From contig CAMMMI010000104.1 of NCBI GenBank assembly GCA_946497905.1, positions 1-5,140 of the forward strand: a DNA stretch of 5,140 nt, given 5' to 3'. The notes below the pieces were generated by a model. That model had not been told where the DNA came from. It saw nothing but the letters and a program-made list of their open reading frames with translations, and ran no database searches. Below, piece by piece: positions 1-5,140 of the stretch (positions are counted from its first letter, which is position 1; every line of letters starts with the position of its first letter). A program made the translations under genes and the position numbers. Source of the DNA: an uncultured Clostridium sp. (GTDB lineage: Bacteria; Bacillota; Clostridia; TANB77; CAG-508).

Positions 1-914
1 GCTATATGAACATTTGGCATTGTTTCATCATAACTTGTGAAACATACAAAATATAAATTTAGATCTTTTTTTGTTTCAAATTCTTTAAATTCTGGATCTA
101 CTAATGTTCTTGTTATTTCTCTTGCTCTATCTGGTCTAAAATTAAAGAATATTACTGAATCATTTTTTGCAATTTTTGCAATAGGTTCATCTCCATTACA
201 AATTACTGTTGGTTCTACAAATTCATCAAATACTTCTTTTTGATAAGAATCTTCGATTGCTTTTATTGGACTTCCTGCTTTTATTCCTTTTCCATTTACT
301 AATGTGTCATAACATTTTTGTATTCTTTGCCATCTTTTATCTCTATCCATTGCATAAAATCTACCAGATAAACTTGCAATTTTTCCTATACCTTTTTCTT
401 TCATTTTTTCTTGTAGTTTTGCTATATATCCTTCTGCTGACGCTGGTGGTGTATCTCTTCCATCTAAAAAGCAATGTACATATACATTCTCAAAGTCTCT
501 TCTTTTTGCCATTTCTAAAAGTCCATATAAATGTCTATTATGACTATGCACTCCTCCATCTGATAATAATCCTAATATGTGTAATTTTGAGTTATTTTTT
601 TTACAGTTTTCAATAGCTGAAATAAATTCTGGATTTGTAAAAAAATCTCCTTCTTCTATTGATTTTGTAATTCTTGTTAATTCTTGATAAACAATTCTTC
701 CAGCTCCTATGTTTGTGTGTCCTACTTCTGAATTTCCCATCTGTCCTTCTGGTAATCCAACATTTAAACCACTTGTATATATTTGAGTATTTGAATATTT
801 TTTCATTAGTTCATTTATATTAGGTGTCTTTGCTAATTTTACTGCATTTCCATCTTTGTTTGGATTAATTCCAAATCCATCTAATATCATTAACATTGTT
901 AGTTTATCTTTCAT
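1..914 (-). CDS. gpmI: 2,3-bisphosphoglycerate-independent phosphoglycerate mutase, N-terminal 304 residues (3' end outside window)
   Basis: This cytoplasmic enzyme interconverts 3- and 2-phosphoglycerate in lower glycolysis through a phosphoserine intermediate that needs two metal ions (usually manganese). The visible protein starts MKDKLTMLMILDGFG, with metal-ligand Asp12 in the LDGFG motif. The catalytic serine is Ser62 in GQMGNSEVGHTNIGAGR (residues 58-73). Substrate-binding motifs follow: SDGGVHSH (118-125), LDGRDTPP (150-157), GRFYAMDRD (184-192) and NFRPDRAR (258-265). The family is about 510 residues, so roughly the first 60% is present. The remaining metal ligands, in the C-terminal phosphatase-like part, lie beyond position 1. 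The ATG at 914 is preceded by AAAGGA at 930-925, ten bases upstream. The upstream ATG at 929-927 runs straight into TAG, which rules it out. The gene lies 40 bp after the Uma2 gene with no terminator between them. The cofactor-dependent type (GpmA) is excluded by sequence. Confidence 0.97.
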   Translation of the reverse strand, partial: MKDKLTMLMILDGFGINPNKDGNAVKLAKTPNINELMKKYSNTQIYTSGLNVGLPEGQMGNSEVGHTNIGAGRIVYQELTRITKSIEEGDFFTNPEFISAIENCKKNNSKLHILGLLSDGGVHSHNRHLYGLLEMAKRRDFENVYVHCFLDGRDTPPASAEGYIAKLQEKMKEKGIGKIASLSGRFYAMDRDKRWQRIQKCYDTLVNGKGIKAGSPIKAIEDSYQKEVFDEFVEPTVICNGDEPIAKIAKNDSVIFFNFRPDRAREITRTLVDPEFKEFETKKDLNLYFVCFTSYDETMPNVHI

Positions 915-954
915 TTCTATTTCATCCTTTCATTTGACATAGCTCAAAATTGTA

Positions 955-1560
955 TTATTTTTTTATTAATAGTTCTTCATTTTCTTTGCAATAATTATTC
1001 AAATCAATATATAAACCTTTTGCTATATTAACAGGTACTTTGTCTGTTAGATAATATGCTTTAGGAATTGTGTAAATTCCTTCTTTATTTAATACAAATA
1101 CTGATATGTTTTTTTCTTCTGGTGCTACTATCCAATATTCTTTTACACCAAATTTCTGGTATAAATTAAATTTTTTTACTCTATCCATACTACTTGTACT
1201 TGGTGATAGTATTTCTATAATAAAATCTGGTGCTCCTAATATACAATTTTTTTGGATTTTGTTTTCATCACATACTATTAAAATATCTGGCTGAACTACA
1301 TTAAATTCTTTCTTATCATCTTTTTTTCCTGATAATTTTACATCTATTGGTGATGAAAAAACTTTACATTTTTTACCTACTAAATAGTTTGATATTTGTC
1401 TATTTATTTCTCCTGAAATCCCTTGGTGTATTACTGTAGGTGCTGACATTAAATATAGATTTCCATCTATTATTTCATATCTTTCATCTTCTGGAAAATT
1501 TAATAAATCTGCATAGCTGTATTTTTGTTCTACTTCTTGTTTTAATGCTAAATTGTTCAT
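955..1560 (-). CDS. Uma2-family putative restriction-endonuclease-like protein (DUF820, PD-(D/E)XK fold)
   Basis: This 201-residue protein matches the Uma2/DUF820 family, which has a PD-(D/E)XK nuclease fold; its biological role is largely unknown. In order it shows YEIIDGNLYLMSAP (residues 28-41, with Glu29 and the DG turn), HQGISGEINRQISNYL (45-60, an N-terminal helix), VVQPDILIVCDE (88-99, with the likely catalytic Asp92), PDFIIEILSPST (111-122, with the likely catalytic Glu116), DRVKKFNLYQKFGVKEYWIV (126-145, with conserved lysines and Tyr-Trp). The apparent active-site residues are intact and the length is normal for the family. I chose the ATG at 1560 because AAGGAG at 1575-1570 lies nine bases upstream. 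The frame stays open to a TTG at 1596 and also has an ATG at 1578, but that ATG overlaps the ribosome binding site. No methyltransferase or antitoxin partner is visible. Its place between tpiA and gpmI is unusual. Family assignment is firm; nuclease activity and target are inference. Confidence 0.9.
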   Translation of the reverse strand: MNNLALKQEVEQKYSYADLLNFPEDERYEIIDGNLYLMSAPTVIHQGISGEINRQISNYLVGKKCKVFSSPIDVKLSGKKDDKKEFNVVQPDILIVCDENKIQKNCILGAPDFIIEILSPSTSSMDRVKKFNLYQKFGVKEYWIVAPEEKNISVFVLNKEGIYTIPKAYYLTDKVPVNIAKGLYIDLNNYCKENEELLIKK

Positions 1561-1569
1561 TTTTTTTCT

Positions 1570-1575
1570 CTCCTT
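1570..1575 (-). promoter_or_regulatory. Ribosome binding site that fixes the Uma2 start
   Basis: AAGGAG on the minus strand lies nine bases before the ATG at 1560. It overlaps the codons after the alternative ATG at 1578, so the 1560 start is the better supported. A run of six G (minus strand, 1594-1589) lies further upstream and is a poorer match to a ribosome binding site. Confidence 0.7.
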
Positions 1576-1606
1576 CATATTAAATTTTCCCCCCAATCAT
1601 ATATTT

Positions 1607-2356
1607 TTATTTGTAATTTACTATCTTGCTAAATTCATCAGCTTTTAGACTAGCACCTCCTACTAAGCCCCCATCTATATCTGACATTTCAAATAGCTCT
1701 TTTGCATTTGTACTTTTTACACTACCGCCATATTGTATTATAACTCTTGATGCTGTTGTTTGTCCATATATTTGACAAATTTTATTTCTTATTTCTTTTA
1801 TACTATTATTTGCATCTTCACTTGTTGCTGTTTTTCCTGTTCCTATTGCCCAAATTGGTTCATATGCTATTATTGTATTTGCAACTTGTTCTTCTGTTAG
1901 TCCCTCTAAGGCTAATTCTGTTTGTTTTGTTATTATTTCTGTTGTCTTTCCCTCTTCTTTTTGCTCTAGTGTTTCTCCTACACATACTATTGGTTTTAAG
2001 TCATTTGCAAATGCTGACTTTATCTTTTTATTTACAGTTTCGTCTGTTTCAGCAAAATATTGTCTTCTTTCTGAATGCCCTATTATTACATATTCTACAC
2101 CTATAGACTTTAACATTTTTCCTGATACTTCTCCTGTATATGCTCCTTTTTCTTCAAAATGCATATTTTGTGCTCCTATTTTTATATTAGTGTTTTGTGC
2201 TGTTAGTAGTGAATAGAATAGGTCTGTATAAGGTACACATAGTATTACTTCGTTTTCTGTATCTTTTACTAATGGTATTAATTGTTCAATAAAACTCATT
2301 GCTTCATTTGGAAGCATATTCATCTTCCAATTTCCTGCTATTACTTTTTTTCTCAT
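1607..2356 (-). CDS. tpiA: Triose-phosphate isomerase, complete, 249 residues
   Basis: This cytoplasmic TIM-barrel enzyme interconverts dihydroxyacetone phosphate and glyceraldehyde-3-phosphate and normally works as a dimer. All catalytic elements are visible: Asn9 and Lys11 in AGNWKMN (residues 7-13), His94 in IIGHSERR (91-98), and Glu166 in AYEPIWAIGTG (164-174), whose second half is the mobile phosphate loop. The phosphate-binding motifs YGGSV (209-213) and GGLVGGASL (229-237) follow. The length of 249 is typical. I chose the ATG at 2356 because MRKKVIAGNWKMN is the standard family N-terminus. The frame is open upstream to a TTG at 2425, but those 23 codons come out of a palindromic repeat and have no counterpart in the family. 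AAAGGA at 2374-2369 lies twelve bases upstream, slightly long. The next ATG upstream (2368-2366) directly abuts AAAGGA, leaving no spacing. The gene is 93 bp after pgk and 46 bp before the Uma2 gene. Confidence 0.98.
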   Translation of the reverse strand: MRKKVIAGNWKMNMLPNEAMSFIEQLIPLVKDTENEVILCVPYTDLFYSLLTAQNTNIKIGAQNMHFEEKGAYTGEVSGKMLKSIGVEYVIIGHSERRQYFAETDETVNKKIKSAFANDLKPIVCVGETLEQKEEGKTTEIITKQTELALEGLTEEQVANTIIAYEPIWAIGTGKTATSEDANNSIKEIRNKICQIYGQTTASRVIIQYGGSVKSTNAKELFEMSDIDGGLVGGASLKADEFSKIVNYK

Positions 2357-2365
2357 ATTTACTAT

Positions 2366-2392
2366 CATTCCTTTCTTAGGCACAAATCTGGT
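2366..2392 (-). repeat. Leader element before tpiA, near-duplicate of the one at 4085-4112
   Basis: Read on the minus strand this 27-bp stretch runs from ACCAGATTTGTGCC to AAAGGAATG, and it carries the tpiA ribosome binding site. It aligns with 4085-4112 at 22 of 28 columns, with one gap and five mismatches, four of them transitions. In both places the element ends exactly nine bases before the start codon. The pattern suggests common descent rather than chance, but no function can be read from it. A stable conserved hairpin is not evident. Confidence 0.55.
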
Positions 2393-2405
2393 TGAAAAAT
2401 AATTA

Positions 2406-2431
2406 CAATTTGGAAACGTGTCCAAAATTGG
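2406..2431. repeat. Imperfect palindromic element in the pgk-tpiA spacer
   Basis: On the plus strand this 26-bp element begins CAATTTGG and ends CCAAAATTGG around an AAACGTGT centre. The arms pair imperfectly, with one extra T on one side. It is related to the palindrome at 3693-3723, but in the opposite orientation: read on the minus strand both halves follow the same plan (CCAATTTTGGAC, NCGT, NNCCAAATTG). No T-tract follows on the coding strand, so it is not a convincing terminator for pgk. It is best read as a short intergenic repeat of REP-like type. What else could explain it is a protein-binding operator. Confidence 0.65.
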
Positions 2432-2449
2432 TAAATTTGCTCATCTTCC

Positions 2450-3634
2450 TTATTTATTTATTAAGCATTCTATTCCTGGCAATTTTTTGCCTTCTAAAAA
2501 TTCTAATGATGCTCCTCCTCCAGTTGAAATATGTGTCATTTTGTCTTGAAGTCCAGCTTTTTTTACTGCTGCTGCTGAGTCTCCTCCTCCTATTATTGTT
2601 GTTGCATTTATTTCTGATAATACTTTTGCAATTTCATTTGTTCCAATTGCAAATTGTGGGAATTCAAATAGTCCTAAAGGTCCATTCCATACAACTGTTT
2701 TTGCTTTTCTTAGTTCTTCTGAAAATAATTTTATTGTTTCTTCTCCTATGTCAAATCCTTCCCAATCTGCTGGTATTTCTGTATATTTTACAGTTTTACT
2801 TTCTGTATTAATATCAAATTCTTTTCCTATTTTTGTGTCTATTGGTAACATTAGTTTTACACCTTTATTTTTTGCTTTTTCCATTAATTCTCTAGCTAAA
2901 TCTAGTTTATCTAATTCACATAAAGATTTTCCAACTTCATATCCTTGTGCCTTAAAAAATGTATATGCCATTCCTCCACCAATCATTAAAGTGTCTACTT
3001 TTTCTAATAAGTTGTCAATTACTCCTATTTTATCAGAAACTTTAGCTCCTCCTAAAATAGCTATAAATGGTCTTTCTGGATTATTTAATGCATTTCCTAA
3101 AAATTTTAATTCTTTTTCTATTAAAAGCCCTGCTACTGCTGGCAAATATTGTGCAACTCCTTCTGTTGAACTATGTGCTCTATGTGCAGCCCCAAATGCG
3201 TCATTTACATATATCTCGGCTAAACTTGCTAATTGTTTACTAAATTCTGGATCATTATCTGTTTCTTCTCTATGAAATCTTACATTTTCTAGTAACATTA
3301 TTTCACCATTTTTTAGTTCTTCTGCTTTTTTCTTTGTATCTTCTCCTATTACATCATTTGACATTATTACTTGTTTATCTAATAATTTTGATAATTCTTT
3401 TGCTACTGGTTTTAATGAAAATTCTGGCTTGAATTCTCCTTTTGGTCTTCCTAAATGTGAACATAAAATTATTGCACAATTATTTTCTAATAAATATTTT
3501 ATTGTTGGTAATGCTGCAACAATCCTTGCATTATCAGTAATATTTTTATTTTCATCCATTGGTACATTAAAATCACATCTTACTAGTACTTTTTTTCCTT
3601 TTAAATCAATATCTTTGATTGTTTTTTTATTCAT
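2450..3634 (-). CDS. pgk: Phosphoglycerate kinase, complete, 394 residues
   Basis: This cytoplasmic, monomeric two-domain enzyme transfers phosphate from 1,3-bisphosphoglycerate to ADP, giving the first ATP-forming step of glycolysis. The N-terminal substrate domain has the family signature VRCDFNVPMDE (residues 18-28), Arg37 in DNARI, HLGRPKG (60-66), ENVRFHREE (116-124) and the basic patch AAHRAHSS (149-156). The C-terminal nucleotide domain has GGAKVSDK (195-202), MIGGGMAYTF (217-226), VVWNGPLGLFEF (314-325), GGGDSAAAV (349-357) and the closing STGGGASLEFLEGKKLPGI (370-388). The length is normal and no key residue is missing. The ATG at 3634 has a strong GGAGGAG at 3646-3640, five bases upstream. 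It lies 93 bp after the prepilin-like ORF and 93 bp before tpiA. Both spacers carry a related palindrome, so pgk is bracketed by an inverted pair. Order and strand fit co-transcription with gap and tpiA. Confidence 0.99.
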   Translation of the reverse strand: MNKKTIKDIDLKGKKVLVRCDFNVPMDENKNITDNARIVAALPTIKYLLENNCAIILCSHLGRPKGEFKPEFSLKPVAKELSKLLDKQVIMSNDVIGEDTKKKAEELKNGEIMLLENVRFHREETDNDPEFSKQLASLAEIYVNDAFGAAHRAHSSTEGVAQYLPAVAGLLIEKELKFLGNALNNPERPFIAILGGAKVSDKIGVIDNLLEKVDTLMIGGGMAYTFFKAQGYEVGKSLCELDKLDLARELMEKAKNKGVKLMLPIDTKIGKEFDINTESKTVKYTEIPADWEGFDIGEETIKLFSEELRKAKTVVWNGPLGLFEFPQFAIGTNEIAKVLSEINATTIIGGGDSAAAVKKAGLQDKMTHISTGGGASLEFLEGKKLPGIECLINK

Positions 3635-3692
3635 TTTTTCTCCTCCATACTTCTTACTTTTTATTAGGAGTACATAAATTTGCTAATTATTT

Positions 3693-3723
3693 TTCCAATT
3701 TTGGACGCGTCCCCAAATTGGAA
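3693..3723. repeat. Palindromic element in the spacer before pgk
   Basis: This 31-bp element has perfect 9-bp outer arms (TTCCAATTT at 3693-3701 and AAATTGGAA at 3715-3723) and a perfect 10-bp central palindrome, GGACGCGTCC (3703-3712), offset from the outer dyad by one bulged base. It starts four bases after the stop codon of the prepilin-like ORF. On the coding strand it is followed by A-rich rather than T-rich sequence, so it is not an intrinsic terminator in that direction; on the plus strand TTTTCT follows, a weak candidate. Its high GC core contrasts with its surroundings. It is related to 2406-2431. I infer a REP-like short repeat; an operator is the alternative. Confidence 0.72.
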
Positions 3724-3727
3724 TTTT

Positions 3728-4075
3728 CTATTCTCCTTGATATAATTCTGATAAATCTATTTCATATCCCGAAGATGTTGTCAATATGTCTCCATTAATA
3801 GTTCCGTAGTTTCCATTTTCAACAATTTCTATAAATTCGTCATGTGTTAAACTTCTATTTTTCTTTTCTTTTTCTACTAGTACATCTGCTTGTATCTTTT
3901 GTTCTATACTTTCTTTTTCTGCTTGCTCATTTGCTTCTCTTGTTTGGTTGATTGTACCTTTTTCTCCTATTGTACTTCCTATTCCTATTCCTGCTAAAAT
4001 TAGTAATATTACAATAGTTATAACTAAAGCTATTAGAGTAATACCTCTATTATTTTCATATTTTTTTAGTTTCAT
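3728..4075 (-). CDS. Prepilin-like small membrane protein with an N-terminal methylation-type segment
   Basis: This 115-residue protein starts with a short basic leader (Lys2, Lys4, Lys5, Arg10), then Gly11 and ITLIALVITIVILLILAG (12-29), continuing hydrophobic to about residue 34. This is the layout of a type IV pilin or pseudopilin signal, with predicted prepilin-peptidase cleavage after Gly11. The Glu expected at mature position 5 is Ala (Ala16), as in the many 'ITLIALVITI' proteins of Clostridia. A charged, probably helical stretch follows (39-75, rich in Glu and Lys), then a short C-terminal part ending GYEIDLSELYQGE, with no cysteines. The ATG at 4075 has AAGGA at 4092-4088, twelve bases upstream; an intervening ATG at 4087-4085 reaches TAA within three codons. 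No pilus assembly ATPase, platform protein or peptidase is in the window. It sits between gap and pgk, where glycolytic operons normally have no such gene. Function is unknown; a secreted, surface-anchored or minor pilin role is inference. Confidence 0.85.
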   Translation of the reverse strand: MKLKKYENNRGITLIALVITIVILLILAGIGIGSTIGEKGTINQTREANEQAEKESIEQKIQADVLVEKEKKNRSLTHDEFIEIVENGNYGTINGDILTTSSGYEIDLSELYQGE

Positions 4076-4084
4076 CTTTTATCC

Positions 4085-4112
4085 CATTCCTTCCATAAGG
4101 TACAAACCTAGT
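4085..4112 (-). repeat. Leader element before the prepilin-like ORF, near-duplicate of 2366-2392
   Basis: On the minus strand this 28-bp stretch runs from ACTAGGTTTGTACC to GAAGGAATG and includes the ribosome binding site. It matches the tpiA leader at 22 of 28 aligned columns and ends nine bases before the start codon, exactly as there. AGGT and ACCT could form a 4-bp hairpin with a TTGT loop here, but the tpiA copy does not preserve that pairing, which argues against a conserved RNA structure. Confidence 0.55.
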
Positions 4113-4127
4113 TTTTTAATATTTATT

Positions 4128-4157
4128 AAGACACGTTATATAGTATCAACGTGTCTT
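4128..4157 (-). promoter_or_regulatory. Perfect 10-bp hairpin in the gap to prepilin-like ORF spacer
   Basis: The arms AAGACACGTT (4128-4137) and AACGTGTCTT (4148-4157) are perfect inverted repeats around a 10-base loop, 24 bp after the gap stop codon. In the direction of transcription the stem is followed by AATAAATATT, which contains some T but no real T-run, so it is at best a weak terminator. It could also act as an attenuator, an mRNA-end stabiliser for gap, or a processing site. The GACACGTT core also occurs in the palindrome at 2406-2431 (minus strand). Confidence 0.55.
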
Positions 4158-4181
4158 GCGTTATGGCTTTCCGATTTGTTC

Positions 4182-5140
4182 TTAATCTTTAGATGCTATA
4201 TAACAAGCTAAATCAACTAATTTATTTGAATATCCCCATTCGTTATCATACCAAGCTACTAATTTTACAAATGTATCTGTTAACATTATTCCTGCTGTTG
4301 CGTCAAATATTGATGTGTGTGAGTCTGTTGTAAAGTCTGATGATACAACTGGATCTTCTACATATTCTACTATTCCTTTCATATTTCCTTCAGAAGCTTC
4401 TTTCATTGCTTTACATATTTCTTCATATGTTGTAGGTTTTTCTAAGTTACATGTTAGGTCTACTACTGAAACATCTACAGTAGGAACTCTAAATGCCATA
4501 CCTGTTAATTTTCCATTTAATGATGGTATAACTTTTCCAACTGCTTTTGCTGCTCCTGTTGATGATGGTATAATATTTGCTGCTGCTGCTCTTCCACCTC
4601 TCCAGTCTTTTTTTGAAGCTCCATCAACTGTTTTTTGAGTTGCTGTTGTTGCATGTACTGTTGTCATTAATCCATCTTTAATTCCAAATTTATCATTTAT
4701 TACTTTAGCAAGTGGTGCTAAACAGTTTGTTGTACATGATGCATTTGATACAATATTCATACTTGGATCATATTCTTCGTTGTTTACTCCCATTACAAAC
4801 ATTGGTGCATCTTTTGATGGTGCACTAATTATTACTTTTTTAGCTCCTGCATCAATATGAGCTTGTGCTTTTTCTAATGTAGTAAATACTCCTGAACATT
4901 CTAATACATAGTCTACTCCTAATTCTCCCCATGGAATGTTGTGTGGATCCATTTCATTATATACTTTTATTTCTTTTCCATTCACTACTAGATGTCCGTC
5001 TTTTTCTTCTACAGTTCCTTTAAATCTTCCATGTACTGTATCATATTTTGTCATATATGCCATATAGTCTGCTGCTATAAATGGGTCATTTATTGCTACT
5101 ACTTCTACTCCTTCTCTTGCAATTGCTGCTTGAAATGATA
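4182..5140 (-). CDS. gap: Type I glyceraldehyde-3-phosphate dehydrogenase, lacking about the first 16 residues (5' end outside window)
   Basis: This cytoplasmic tetrameric enzyme oxidises glyceraldehyde-3-phosphate with NAD+ and phosphate to 1,3-bisphosphoglycerate. The visible frame begins SFQAAIAREGVEVVAINDPF, upstream of the internal ATG at 5063, so the gene runs off the right edge. Only the GFGRI dinucleotide-binding start should be missing. The AIND motif has the Asp typical of NAD-preferring forms. The catalytic cysteine is in SNASCTTNCLAP (Cys codon 4736-4734) and the catalytic histidine in TTVHATTATQ (codon 4655-4653). WRGGRAAAANIIPSSTGAAKAVG, read as two parts around IIPSS, gives the phosphate-binding region; WYDNEWGYSN near the C-terminus closes the protein at ASKD. 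About 318 residues are visible of the usual 335 or so. No internal break is seen. As the first gene of the visible series it probably carries the operon promoter just outside the window. A 106-bp spacer with a hairpin separates it from the next ORF. Confidence 0.98.
   Translation of the reverse strand, partial: SFQAAIAREGVEVVAINDPFIAADYMAYMTKYDTVHGRFKGTVEEKDGHLVVNGKEIKVYNEMDPHNIPWGELGVDYVLECSGVFTTLEKAQAHIDAGAKKVIISAPSKDAPMFVMGVNNEEYDPSMNIVSNASCTTNCLAPLAKVINDKFGIKDGLMTTVHATTATQKTVDGASKKDWRGGRAAAANIIPSSTGAAKAVGKVIPSLNGKLTGMAFRVPTVDVSVVDLTCNLEKPTTYEEICKAMKEASEGNMKGIVEYVEDPVVSSDFTTDSHTSIFDATAGIMLTDTFVKLVAWYDNEWGYSNKLVDLACYIASKD

Noticed and set aside
209..616. Open reading frame on the plus strand, Leu/Phe-rich
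   Set aside because: It lies fully antisense to gpmI, and its Leu/Phe/Ile-rich product is what results from reading the complement of A-rich codons. There is no ribosome binding site logic or family match.
1747..2106. Plus-strand leucine-rich frame opposite tpiA
   Set aside because: It is antisense to the conserved core of tpiA. Its apparent membrane-like composition is a byproduct of T-rich sequence.
2357..2425. 23-residue N-terminal extension of triose-phosphate isomerase from a TTG start
   Set aside because: The extension is translated from the palindrome and leader, precedes the standard MRKKVIAGNWKMN start, and has no family counterpart.
2403..2444. Tiny frame ATG AGC AAA to TAA in the pgk-tpiA spacer, just after pgk
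   Set aside because: It encodes only about 13 residues, runs through the palindrome, and its purine-rich stretch is too close to the ATG to be a good ribosome binding site.
2392..3275. Plus-strand frames opposite pgk
   Set aside because: They overlap each other and the fully conserved pgk coding sequence on the other strand. No recognisable protein motif is present.
3693..3723. Palindrome before pgk as an intrinsic terminator of the gap unit
   Set aside because: The coding strand shows AAAAATAA rather than a T-run after the stem, so it does not fit an intrinsic terminator in that direction.
4113..4150. Possible internal promoter (TTGATA with an AT-rich -10-like stretch) after gap
   Set aside because: The best -10 candidate at proper spacing matches only about half of TATAAT, and AT-rich spacers give such matches readily.
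4315..4638. Plus-strand frame opposite gap
   Set aside because: It is antisense to the catalytic part of gap, with no recognisable motif.
1..5140. CRISPR array, tRNA, rRNA or insertion-sequence transposase
   Set aside because: No regularly spaced repeats, no tRNA or rRNA-like sequence and no transposase motifs were found on either strand.

Overview
The window is an AT-rich stretch in which every supported gene lies on the minus strand, so it reads from right to left. Its core is a lower-glycolysis gene cluster in the order gap (5' end outside the window), pgk, tpiA, gpmI (3' end outside the window), the usual order in Firmicutes. A- and T-ending codons, AGA for arginine, TGG for tryptophan, strong AGGAGG-type ribosome binding sites and a clostridial-style prepilin-like N-terminus all suggest a low-GC Gram-positive, probably a member of the Clostridia. 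No marker here settles the genus.

In transcription order: gap (5140-4182, partial); a 106-bp spacer with a perfect 10-bp inverted repeat; a 115-residue prepilin-like membrane protein (4075-3728); a 93-bp spacer with a palindromic element; pgk (3634-2450); another 93-bp spacer with a related palindrome in the opposite orientation; tpiA (2356-1607); a 46-bp spacer; a Uma2-family putative endonuclease (1560-955); a 40-bp spacer; gpmI (914-1, partial). There is no gene-free stretch longer than about 110 bp and no convincing intrinsic terminator, so the genes could be one transcription unit.

The four enzymes form a connected series: Tpi interconverts the triose phosphates, Gap oxidises glyceraldehyde-3-phosphate to 1,3-bisphosphoglycerate, Pgk makes ATP and 3-phosphoglycerate, and GpmI converts this to 2-phosphoglycerate. 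Their diagnostic motifs are intact in the visible parts.

The unusual content is what interrupts the glycolytic series: a prepilin-like ORF between gap and pgk, a Uma2 nuclease-fold gene between tpiA and gpmI, a pair of related palindromes on either side of pgk, and a roughly 28-nt leader that is nearly duplicated in front of the prepilin-like ORF and tpiA at the same distance from each start codon. I infer that small mobile or repeat-type sequences have entered the spacers of a housekeeping operon. Nothing here shows a complete new defence or mobile system.
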